DNA of 64,000 bases from Colias croceus. Its lineage: Eukaryota > Arthropoda > Insecta > Lepidoptera > Pieridae. The translations under genes were made by a program, and so were the position numbers. Within the stretch, counting starts at the first letter, position 1. Every line of letters begins with the position of its first letter. Shown here piece after piece: positions 1-12,900 of the stretch. The notes below the pieces were generated by a model, which was not told the origin of the DNA, ran no database searches, and was given only the letters and a program-made list of their open reading frames with translations. The stretch is taken from the NCBI RefSeq assembly GCF_905220415.1, contig NC_059551.1, positions 1,312,001 to 1,376,000 on the forward strand, read 5' to 3'.

Positions 1-240
1 CTACTAGCTGTCCCATCAAACGTTGTTGTACCACTCTTATCACTTAGGGATATGAAATAAAAAAATGGTGTTCGATTCTTAAATTATCGCGACACGAAAA
101 TGAATATTGAATGTATTAGAGGTAGATATAGTAAACTAAATGTCTATCTGTGCTAACACCACCCAACCACCAACTTCCGCACCTCACCTCATTGTGACTA
201 ACGCACTCACCACGTAGCAGCATCTAATCACCAGTTGCAG

Positions 241-988
241 GTGACAGATCTGATGATATGCGCGCCGTGGGCGGGAGTCACCTTCGGGTGCTTGGCCAAT
301 GGCATGGACCATACGCCCTGCTGTAGGGCCAGGGGACTGCCTGAAGCCTGTTTACCGCTGTGCAGTGGAAATATCACGAATTTGGACTTTAATCACTTTA
401 AGTAAGTATTGTTTTTTTGAAGCTTTTTTTGTTTGATTGTTATGCATACAAAATGTAGGTTTTAGGAACTATATTTTTTTATTCAAAGCATTAATGTAAA
501 CGCAAAATTTTGTTGGTAAAATAATATTTAAATTGCTTCGTCAATTGCGATTTACTACCTGAAAGTACCTTTTTGCTAAATTAGGATTCAATAATTTTGG
601 CGATATCGGATATTTCATCGTTCGTTTAATGCTCAGTAGTTTTAAGATTAATCGTGTATTTTTATATACTTAGCTCAAGAATAGTGTTATGTCCTGTTTA
701 TGAAATATCATCAAAATTTACATTAGGCGCAAACATCAAGATTTTTTTCTCTACAACATTGTTTAATCCCCCAGATGTCTCCGCTTCATGTCAGGCTACA
801 CAAACTGCCTGTTACATGGCTATGGAGTACTCCCGGGACCACCAACTCGCCTCCATCTCACCAATATCGATACAGACTTCGCAGTGGTACATTGGGCACC
901 ACCAAACGCATTAGCTGATACTGTCCAGTTCTATAACTTGCATTATAAGGCATTGCAACTGGAAGAGGAGTACAAAACTGTGGAGAGG
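241..988 (+). CDS. Exons 241-401 and 775-988: end of DB module 1 and first half of FN3-1
   Basis: The first exon reads VTDLMICAPW... and carries the DB pattern CCRARGLPEACLPLC, in which paired cysteines are followed by a CLPLC motif. It ends in phase 2 before GTAAGT. The next exon completes the module (CLRFMSGYTNCLLHGYG), then enters FN3-1 after the linker LPGPP, with the typical core tryptophan in VVHWAPP. The N-terminal part of this DB module must lie in an exon left of the window. Splice acceptors are TTGCAG at 240 and CCCCAG at 774. Confidence 0.85.
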
Positions 989-3900
989 GTGAGTAATAAA
1001 AAAGAACACAAAAAAATCACATAAAACTCTGATACTTTACAGGGTACATTTTAGGGTACTGCAGTTAGGAGAGGATTTCAAAATTGTTACTTTAAAAAAT
1101 GCTAGAACAAAAAACACATATTTTTCTTAGTTGTCACTCTACGGAAATGGAATACATGCTTACATTGCAAAGTTAGGTCTTTTACAAGATATTATAAAGA
1201 CTTTCGTGCTATGGTTCGACATAGGATTCACCTAAAACTATATACAATATTAAAATAGGACATGTTCTAAGAAAAATATATTATAAATCCCCTCTGTAAC
1301 AGGTTCAATCACCATTCATCTTAGAAGACTTGGAATCTAATACCGACTACGAGATATTCGTAGAAGCGGTCAATGAACACGGCCTGGGAGAAGCTTCGCC
1401 TAGATTGATATTTAGAACTCAGAGTTTGGTAAGTTATATGAAATTATTATGTAGTACTTTGTAACTTAGTTTGAAAAAAACCAAAAGTCTGTTTGTAACT
1501 AGGTATAGTATAAACTTAATAAGTTGTTATGCGCACGTTTTTTACAATTAACGATTGCGCAAAGAAGAACTTGCGTAGAAACAAACAAAATCAGTATGCA
1601 CGGAGCGGCAACGTCTCGCCGCATGACGAACGCATGACGAGCGGCTAACGCGACGTTGTCGCTCCGTGAAGGATAACGTTTAACGTGCTATATGATACAA
1701 TAGGCCATAAAGTGAAAATTGAATTTTCTTTCCTTCTATCTCAGGTAAAAAAAAATATCAATTGTCTTTTCTGTTCTTTTTTGGTCCATTGCATGATTTT
1801 GCTTTCAATTTCTTTTAAAACTAATTTAAATTTCAAGAAAAAAACCAGTAATCACTAATCAATTATTTTTTAAATAAATAAATTCGTAATTTCTACATTT
1901 ACCAGGCAATAGAAGAAGAAGATGAAGTATCAAATGCGTACAATGTGACCGCCTGTTGTGAAAATGTACAAGTGGCGACAGTTTGTATGCCGCTCTGTTC
2001 CTATGACGCTAAGATGTCGGATCTGAGGACGTTAGCACCGCTGTGTGCGCAGGAGTTCCATAAGCTGTTGAGATGTGGGGCTGGAGGTGAGATATTTTTG
2101 TTGTTAGTGTTCCTAGTTAATAAATGTTGACGGTAAAAATAAATGAACCGTTAGCTTAAAAAAATGCCCAAAGTCACTATGGCCCGCAAATGAAGTCACG
2201 TGCACAGGTAGGTAGTTATATATAAATAAAAATAAATGCAAACATTTGACCATGGTAGACCATAACAAATTCAAACGATGACACGTTTAAAGAAGATAAG
2301 TGTGAAGTTTATAAGGCAGTTATGTTTTCGCATTTTCTTAAATTTTGGGGCAAACTTCTTGAGTTTCTCTTTCGTAAGATCCTTTCCCTGACAATAACGA
2401 ACACATCAAAATAAGACATATCGGAATCGGTCCAGCCGTTCACGCGTGATGAATAGGGATTCAGTTTTATATGTTGTCATTAGGAGACAGTCCATATTTT
2501 GTGTACATACTTCGTTCAATTTTTGTTTATTTATATCTTTATTTATTTCCACAGGCCGTAACCACGAAGCCTGTTGCGCTCGTCGCGGAGTGCCGCCATC
2601 TTGTCGCGGTGTGTGCGCGGGAGCACCGCGTGGTAGTGTTAACTCTTGTGTGTCGTATGTTGGCAACATCGTGCAGTGCTTTGAGGAAGGTAAGTTATGT
2701 TATGTTGGTAATGTTGGTTAGTGTTTTGAAGATGAAGTTTTTGGTATTGAGTGGTTGCTATGTTCTGTGTTGTATTTTGGTGTGTAAATGCATTTTCATT
2801 ATTTTTGTGAATTTTGAAATAAATTATTAATATTTTGTCTTGAAATAAGATTATTATAATAAAATATGCTATTTAATAAGTAAAATAATTACGTGAATAA
2901 TTATTATAATGATCAATTTGTTATTCATCAAAGGTTATGTATGCTTGGTTGGTTTTATCAGCCATCAACAATCTTATCTAACATAATAAACTTAAGTGTG
3001 TTAATTAATGAACTACAATCAATAAATTGTCAATTTGAATTTATAATATTTAATTATACTACTGACTTTTAACATTCTTAAACGAACAATAAAAACGTGG
3101 CCCCAACACAGGCACCGGTATACTCCCGGGCCCGCCCCGCGAGCTGCACGCGGTGGTGAGCCACGACAAGCTCTTCCTGGACTGGGCTCCACCGCAGGAC
3201 GGGGCCAATGCAACCTCGTACGTAGTGCATTGGCAGAAGGTCGATAATAACTCGCAGCCCTACTATTATAACACGCTGCAATTAGATAATGTAAGTAGAG
3301 AAATCTAAAATGTTAAATTAAGTTAGATCAGTTTTTGTAGTGAAACTTCTTTGAGTAAAATCAAGGTCGCGTCATGGTCATACCATGACGTCATGGAGTA
3401 AGGCGACGATTTTGGATTTGAATCTTGAAGAAGTTCCACTTCTGATACGTGTGCTCGGCACTCACGCTTTTTTTATAATGGTATATGTGCTAAGTGTAAA
3501 TAGTATATTAGTTGTAAATATTGTTGTTTAAAATAAGACAGAAAATACGATATACGGGTTATTTGTAAAACACCGGCAACCTCGCAGGACAAGATAGCTA
3601 ACATCATAAGTAACAACATTTGTTCTACGACTTTTGGCATAACGCAATCAATTATTTTTAAATGATTTTTTAAGCTTTTATTGTACTCTCCTAACATTTG
3701 TAAGTCTATGTTCTATTCATTATCGAAAGGACGTCGCGACGCCCCCTTTCCCCTCCCGTTCGCTTCTTGTTTACGTAATTTTTGGAATGCGCGTAGAGTT
3801 TATAATTTTCAAACGGAAAATTAAATGAATATTTATTTTTGTATGAAAATAAAATCTAACAAATTATCAAAAGTCGTAGAACAAATGTTGTTACTTATGA

Positions 3901-6900
3901 TGTTAGCTATCTTGTCCTGCGAGGTTGCTGGTGTTTTACAAGTAACCCTGTATTTGTACAAATAAATCTCTAAACATCAAACGTCCAATTAGTCAACCGC
4001 ATGAATACGTTCTCAAATGCCACAAACAATACCAATTCATTTGCCGCGCGACAGAATTAAAAAACAACTAAAAATGTGATTGATTCTTAGAAATATCCAA
4101 TACAAAAGCAATACAGTGGATAAAATCCAGAGAGATTTAAGTATTAGAAGTCTGTGCTCCGTGATCAGAGCGATTCAATCTAGACGGACAATAAGTCTCC
4201 ACAATGGAAATATAAGCTGGAAATTTCTAGAATAGATCTGGGTTTTTTTCGTTTTCGCAACATTCGTCTGACCATTGTTTCGTGGACTATTGTGAGAATT
4301 TCATTCGTACAAAATTTCGAGCTTTGAATACTCTGACGCGTCTATATTACAATCTCGATTGATGCTGTTGATGCTTCGAGTGGAATGTTGGAAGTTTAAT
4401 CTTTTCGATGTTTTAATTAAGAAAATGTTTCAATTTCATTTGTAGTGTACTGTAGCACTTGATAAATAAAGTACTATCGGAAAAAATTAACTTGATACTG
4501 ATTGAACAGAATATTTTTTGTCGAAATGGAATATTCTGGAAAACGTTAATATCATAGTAACAACAAATAACATGACTGTTTTAACTTTCAAGGGTAGTTT
4601 TCTATAAAAAAAATTCCAGCATTTTTCTTACATTTTTTCAAAATAAAATTTGATAAATAGGTACCTGAAATATCTTATCTTCTAAAAAATATAATTCCAT
4701 CAGAAAATGAACGTGACCCAAACCATGGCACGTCTAGAAGGCCTGGACGTGAACAGTACGTACCACGTATTCGTGGTAGCTGCTAATGAACATGGAACTT
4801 CTCTACCATCCAGTATGCTACTGCTTAATATTACTGAAGGTAAGATCAAAAACTGCAACAACCAACAAAATGTCAGACAATTATAATGCGCTTACATGAT
4901 TTTCGGGCTTCTTTAAAAACTGCAATATATGTATATCTTGAGAGTTATGCGTATTTCTTTGTAAATGAACTTCAATTAACGTTAACATAACAATTACCCA
5001 GAAACTGGTATTCCTTAAATTAAGACTCGATAATTTTTTGATCTTGAAATTATTGCCGATTTATTTCTGCTCTGCAATGACCTTTACTGTCAATTGTAAT
5101 CTGCATATCATTTAAATATTTTATGAAGATAACAAGAAAATAAAATGAAGACTAAAATTAACAAGACCAAAATTAACTAACAACTGCTACGTAGCACGTT
5201 CGTTTATTCTTTATTCCCGTTTCGTTCATTATTTACCTTTTTATTAAACTCCGTAATTTCGCTTTTACAAAAATTTTCATAACGATAATTTTCAGTTTAT
5301 TTACCATTGTAATTTATTTCTATCTAATTTTGGCATATTTATCAAAGACTGCCGTTGATTTTTTTTTAATATGTATTTCTATATTTAGCCAGTGAACTTC
5401 AGCGTCTAAATCGACACATGTCTCTCATCTCTCATCAGAACTTAGTAGAAATAACTCAAGCATTAAAAAAAAATTTTTTTGAAGTGAAACTTCTTTATCG
5501 GGGTTGGAAAAAAAAATTAGTGTAACATTTTTTGGTTACGCGTGACATTTTTCCATTACGCGCCATCTTTTTCTTATCCCTACCACGTGTGAGTCGACGT
5601 ATTTCTGTAAAGTTGCATATAGTAAATTATTTTTCGAAAAATAAGGTCATAAAGAAGTTTCACTTCTTACGTGTGTACACTAGTACACGCACACTTTTTT
5701 TTATAACGTTGATGGTTTCTGTTTCGTAGTTTGTTATAGAGGTACATTTTATTACGGAATTAAAACGTAGAATTAGTACACGAATTTATTGACCAAAACA
5801 CCTGAAAGATAATTTTTCCTCCAGACATAGAAAACAAGGAAGTATCTGGTATTCCGTCTCCCCCCCACTCACTGTCGGTCTCCTCCCACTCGGCGACCTG
5901 GCTCTCACTGACCTGGCAACCACCACAGTTCTCGCAGCCTGATGAGAAGATCACTTATACGTAAGTAGAACTTATAAGTGAGTAGCAAATGTGTCAGTTT
6001 AACTTACACGTAAATAGCACACATATAAGTAGGTATCACTTTTAAGTGAGTAGCACATGTGTAAGTGTCATTTACACGTAAGTAGAACTTAAACGTAAGT
6101 ATTTATTACACGTAAGTATGACTCATACGTTTGCACTTAGACGTAAGTATCACTTACACTTAAATATCACTTATATGTAATTATCATTTCATAAACTAAC
6201 TTAGAGTTTGTTTTCAAATCACCTATACGTATATTTTTACACATTTTAGAATATTTTTTTTTTTATATTTAGAGTCTGATTGTAACACATGTTTTAATTT
6301 CATAATTTTCTAAAAAGAAAATTTATTATCTCAATTTTAGACCGGACTCTCAGTGGAGTTTCGTTTGCAAAAATAGCGGACCTAAATCTGACTTCTGATA
6401 TATATTGTATAGATCCCAGACATCCTATAGACAGATGTTGCCAACCAGTTTTGTGGTCCCCCTCCCCCCAACCCAGTAATTAAATATGGCATACAAAGAA
6501 AAAAATAAAAATTTCCAAAACATGCCGTGTGTGGTATCAAAGAAAGAGCTTATTGAGTAGATCACGAATATATAGCATACTATAACATTTCTTACACTTT
6601 CTCTAAGATTTTTTAGAAAATTTACGAAAATGCTCCATTTTTGAGTTAACTTTAAACCACTATAGATTGAAAACTCATGATATATTTTTTTAATTCTTAT
6701 TTTAAATGATTAACAATAGTCCATTGTTTACGATTCAATAGTTCGTACAGTGAAATAGTTGCATAGGGGAGTGGGGGGAGCATTCAAAGATGGCGAATAT
6801 ATTTTCAAGTTTATGCCAGAAATAAAGGCCTAATACAAAAATATCGGTGTCAGGGCTTAGAATAATTATCTCTGCAATATGGCAGAACATTCTTGAATCA

Positions 6901-9900
6901 GCCTCTGTGTGATTAGATTTCAAATCGGTAACTTCAGTGAAAGTTGCGCCTTGCAACTTAAAACATTTTGTGGGGTCATCAAATCCACCACATACATATA
7001 GCTCACTTATAACAAACTATTGAATCGTAATCAATGGACTATTGTTAATTATTTAAAATAATAATTTAAAAAATATATTCATGAGTTTTCAATCTATAGT
7101 AGTTTAAAGTTAACTCAAAAATGGAGCATTTTCGTAAATTTTCTAAAAAATCTTAGAGAAAGTGTAAGAAATGTTATAGTATGCTATATATTCGTGATCT
7201 ACTCAATAAGCTCTTTCATTGATACCACACACGACATGTTTTGGAAATTTTTATTTTTTTCTTTGTATGCCATATTTAATTACCGGGGTGGGGAGAGGGG
7301 GACCACAAAACTGGTTGGCAACATCTGTCTATAGGATTACTGGGATCTATACAATATATATCAGAAGTCAGATTTAGGTCCGCTATTTTTGCAAACGAAC
7401 ATCTCCTTGGAGCCTGCTCTATTTCTAACGTACGCGTAAATAAATATTTTGTTAAAGTTTGTTCTGGTATCATAAAATACTTAACTCTGTGTCACAAGTC
7501 ACAACAGCTTATATAGGACAGAATTTGCTCTTAATTTACGTAAGGTAAATGTGGTTAATATCGTACATCTTCATTATACACGATTCAAGTATAATCTCGA
7601 GGGCATTTAAGTGTAGTGCATCGTAATTACATTAAACATAACTAGTTCAAGTTTGCTATATAAACTAATATTACATTTGTGAATGACATTAATTTGAGTC
7701 ACGGCTCATTTACGACTGGAATTCTATGTAAATTCATGCTGATTATTACTTTTTTATAACCATAATAATTAATAAGTGAAAAATAATTGATATTTGAGAA
7801 TAAATTAAAGAGAATATAACAAAAATACATAATTGACTGAAATATCCCTTATCCTAAACAAAAATATAGTTTCTTAGCATCCTTATGGCTAATAATACGT
7901 ATACCTACATTTAATGTGAAGTCAGCTACGAATCTGTGATCTTGTGTGATCTGTGAACATCTGTGGGCTTGGCTATCGGAAATTAGAAGTTTTTGCCTTC
8001 TTCCATTACTATAAGTCCATTATTTAAAGAAAACTTAGTTATCCTAATTATTTACCTATTGTCTATTTACAAAAAAATTAAATATATCCTCATATCTAAC
8101 AAGGTTACTTCACACCTAATTATTATTTCTAGATTATTCTACAAATCACCCGCCCAACTCGGTACGAGCAACGTGACCAAGATATCCACGTCTGTACCAG
8201 GACATACCCTGGAGAAGCTCAGCCCCAACACACAATATGTGGTCTGGGTGAAGGCACATGCGGTAGCTGGGGACTCGCTACCTTCAGAGACTTTATTGGC
8301 CTGGACAGATCCTGCTTATCCAGCCTTTGTTGAAGTAAGTACTATAAATAGAAGTAGGTGGCTAGGTGTAGTTAGTAATAGGTAACTAGATGTAGGTAGT
8401 AATAGGTAACTAGCTCAGGTTAAATATGCAATACGTAGTATGGGTGAAGGCACATGCGGTAGCTGAAGACTCTCTACCTTCAGAGACTTTATTGGCCTGG
8501 ACAGATCCGGCTTATCCTGCGTTTGTTGAAGTAAATGTATATACCTACGTGATTTGATTACATTACTACTACCAGAGATAGACGTCTTTACAAAGTCAAA
8601 CTCTGATAATGCAATAAAAACTCGGACTATAATCAAACGGAAAGTATGAATGGATGTGGTATAGCGAAATCAATAGAAATTATAGAATTTTTACCTGAAA
8701 GTGACTTTAACAAAGACATATTAATGATACATAACATAGTTAGCCATACTTATATAGAGTAACTATAAACTACGTTACTACTAAATAACTAATTAATAAT
8801 TAAAAGGTGCAAATTTATCATAACATATATGTTTGTTATTTAATATTTTAATTACCATTGCGTAAACAAACATAACTGAACCTATATAACATAATAAATA
8901 TCACGACAACACTTATAAAGGTAGCTAATTAGAGGGGTGATAATGAAATTTTCACCTCGTCATTGTAAATTTTGCGTATCACGTGGAACACCATCGATCG
9001 CTCTTACGTTGTTTTCGTACAAAGATATTATTCATCAATCATTATTATTACGTGCACAGTGATTTTCCACATAAAACCTTGTTATGATGTTTTTAATTCC
9101 GTCTCGGATTTATCTATTTTTAGTAATCTCAAACTTTACAAGTATAAATTGATAATAATAAAAATAAAAATGTGTGCGTGTACTAGTGTACACACGTAAG
9201 AAGTGAAACTTCTTTAGGACCTTATTTTTCAAAAAATAATTTACTATAAGCAACTTTACAGAAATACGTCGAATCACGCGTGGTAGGGAACTAGGGATAA
9301 GAAAAAGATGGCGCGTAACGGAAAAATGTCACGCGTAACGAAAAAATGTTTCACTAATTTTTTTTCCAACCCCGATAAAGAAGTTTCACTTCAATAATAC
9401 GTGTGTAGAAAAATATTCAGGTATAAGTGTTAAACTACAATATTGACTGGTAATTCCATTCAATATTATCAAGAGAATTACGCTGCTATGTATCTCAGAC
9501 ACTTGTGGAAACATAGATTGCCTAAAAACATTTCCTGGCTATTAACAAGATTCTGACCTCAATTATTTATCTCCAAAAACTTTAGCTTAGAATATCTTTA
9601 ACTATCCAAGTTAGATTGTTTAATATCATAATGAGTGCCATTAATAATTTTAGCGATAAAACTCAGCCCATAATGAGCTCGGAAGTTTTAATGAAATAAT
9701 TGCTCATTGGCTCGTGTCAGCGGTTTTAATCTATACCTTAATGTTAATTAATTACTTCGTTTATACTAGAATTATTCAAATTCAAATTCAAATTATTTAT
9801 TTCTTCCTTTTACAATTATTACTAAACATTTACAATTTATAGAATTAATGTAATCGCATAGAAAGCTCTTTAATGTATTTGTCGTATTAATTCTTTACTA

Positions 9901-12900
9901 GCCACTCGTTCCGTCTTCAGACAACAAGAATAGAAGCAAAAATTAAATATTAAATTATCCTATATAGTTGTCACTCAGGAATTATGTGTATTTTCTGCTG
10001 GTAAAAGAATAAGATGTTTAGGAGCTTATTTCTATTAACAAACTGAAAACTCTAAACACACAGTCAGTGATCGGGTTACACGACTTTGATGAAAGTTCCA
10101 ATCACTTCACGGTTTACTATAAGGTCTAGCGCGATATAATACAAATTCTAGGATTATCACAAGCATAAAATAAATTATACCAACCAAATTGACAATTCTT
10201 TTTTTTAAGCAGGTTAATAACACTACAAAACATATTAAATATGACAGATATCCCTCTTAAAACCAATATCTAAGCCTACAACTTATTCCAGCCGCCAACA
10301 ATAAACCCCGTGAACCTGGTGGTGGAAGGCTCCAGCATGACAATCCTCTGCATCGCGATGGGAACACCTACACCTACTATATCGCTTTATATCTCTGGTA
10401 AGAAATTACTTTTATTTGTATACAAAAATTTAATTTAATGCTAAATTTATGTTGAAGGTGTTCTAGAATTATATCGTAGGAAAATGACGTTCGAGAACCT
10501 TCTATACAGGTATCATATAGTAGGAAGAAACACATTGCAAATCAGGGATTATTTTGGTCCTAAATTATTAAGACGTAACAAAAACATATTATTAATTTCA
10601 TGTAATATAGTGTAATATAACAGCTCTTGTAAGTGAATATGGTAGGTAGTCTACTTTAATTTACCTAAAATAGACAAATTGCTATTCAAAATTGATGAAG
10701 AAAACGAGATACACAAATTGCCAGTTAAATGTTACGCCTAGATACGCTTGAAAACTTGTCACAGTTCAAACTGTCTCTTTTGACGTGACAACGTCTTATA
10801 AATTGGTTTGCCGGGTGACACTTCAAGAAACTGCGTTACGCTCCGCTCACGTTATGCGCTCACAATGAGAGCGAGTGAGAGGCACGCGTCCCTTCCACTC
10901 GGGCATGGTTAGCCCGCCTAAGAGCGAGAGAGACAGACATAAAAAGTCGTTGTCACGTAAAACTTTCGCCCGTATACCGACTTTACAGGCAACCAATTTT
11001 TTTTATTTTTTGCAAATCTTTTGTAGAATAAAACTTTTCATTAAATGTGCAAAATTTAATAAAATTAAGTTTTAATATTTCTCATAAATTATTAAAACAT
11101 CTTAAATTTTACGTAGAATTTCATAACAAGCTCCAATGTCGTTTTTTGTCGGTAAACAATTGTCTCATTAAACGACGCACGGCGTTTCTTAAATGTATAA
11201 TTATAATTAACACGACTGTAATAAACGCGTTTTAATTACTTTTACTTCAAGTTTTTGACACAATAAACTGCCATCGTAATCTGCTTCACTAATAAGGGTT
11301 TTAAACTCGAGGCTTTTAATTAAAGAAATAAAAACCCAATTTGTAAATATAAAATCGAATAACTCAAATATTTTCATATATTCAATTCAATGCGTTGTAA
11401 CATCTTACATATTATATTCACATTTTTAAGTTATTTCTTTACATTAAAACATAAAATAATGTGATATAAAAATTACTCATATTTTACCATTAAATTCATA
11501 TAATTAAACGGAAGCTTTCCTTACGTTAACAGTAATTATAACTTAACCAACTTTTAAATAACATTCAGAAAACCGGTAATAATGGTTCTTCGTTCTAAGT
11601 TTATTTGTATTTAAACCATAATCAAATTACCTACACTATTTAAACAAATTAATCTATCAAAAATATTTAATTATATAAATAAATAACAATTAAAATTGCC
11701 AATTCAACCCGTCACAGGCCGCCTGGTCCGGCAAGAGGTAACCCGTCACATGGTGACCGTAATCCACAACGTGACGCGCGACATGTCGCAAGTGTCGTGC
11801 TACGCGGACAACGGGTACGGAACGCCGATGCAGGCGTCACGCAAGATCAATATATCGCGTGAGTTTTTGTTATTAGCATTTTATTTAGGTCTGGATGTGA
11901 TTATGCTATTATGTATTTGAGATTTTATATAACAAGTCCTTACTGGGTGGCCTTATGCATCTTCTTATAATTAATGCGTGTTCTGTGTACTTAACAAAGC
12001 TATAAATGTGCAATTATTCCAGTAATTTGCTTCAAAAATATAGGTTGACTTGGACGCTTCTTATCAAATGGCAGCTCAAGGGAAAAAGATACGTGGTAGA
12101 AGCTCATCAAAATCTGAAAAATCACTATTTTTTTTAAATTTCCGGATTTTTTTACAGGCGAAACTACCAGATTTGACAAACTAATTGGACCAAATTATTG
12201 AATCAACTATAGGGTGCTTAATTTCCCCCATTTCTCCTTATTCATTATAAACTTTCCATTCGATTACTTGTTTTACACACACCTATTGATCACACTATAG
12301 ATCCGAATAAATACACCCAAATTTACCCTAACACATATTAAATTATTTATTTATTTACTGGTTTACCAAAGCTTGTTTACACCAATGAAAAAAACGTGAT
12401 AAATGTACCTTCTACCTTCAAATTCATCCTTACCTACATATTTATACGTCTTTTACTACAGACGTACCAACAATCCAAGCCTCTGGTATAACAATGGCCG
12501 CGGCCGGGGACTCCGTAATACTCGAGTGTCGTGTGGAAGCGTTGCCCAAACCAACTGTAGCGTTCTGGAGAGACCCCAGCGGCAGGACGCCGGTTATAGA
12601 TGGACCCAATTATAGTATACAGCTGTTAGCTGATCCTGAGGTTAGTACTTTAAGTTTTATTTGTTGAATACGCTGTATATTTTGACGTTCAGATAAGATA
12701 AATATGACAAGCTACGAAAAGAGACATGGACAATATATGTACAAGTCGACGCTTTTTTATACTTTTATTTTCTCGAGTTTTAAAATCTTTTTTTTGACGT
12801 GACAACGTCTTATAATTCGATAAAGCCGGCTGCACGTACGAAAAAACATGACTCATGCGGCGTTACCTCGCTCTGACTCATCTGAGGCGTTCCATGTAAG

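Noticed and set aside
5951..6195. CRISPR-like array
   Set aside because: Units are short, degenerate and without unique spacers, in a eukaryotic intron; it is a microsatellite-like repeat.
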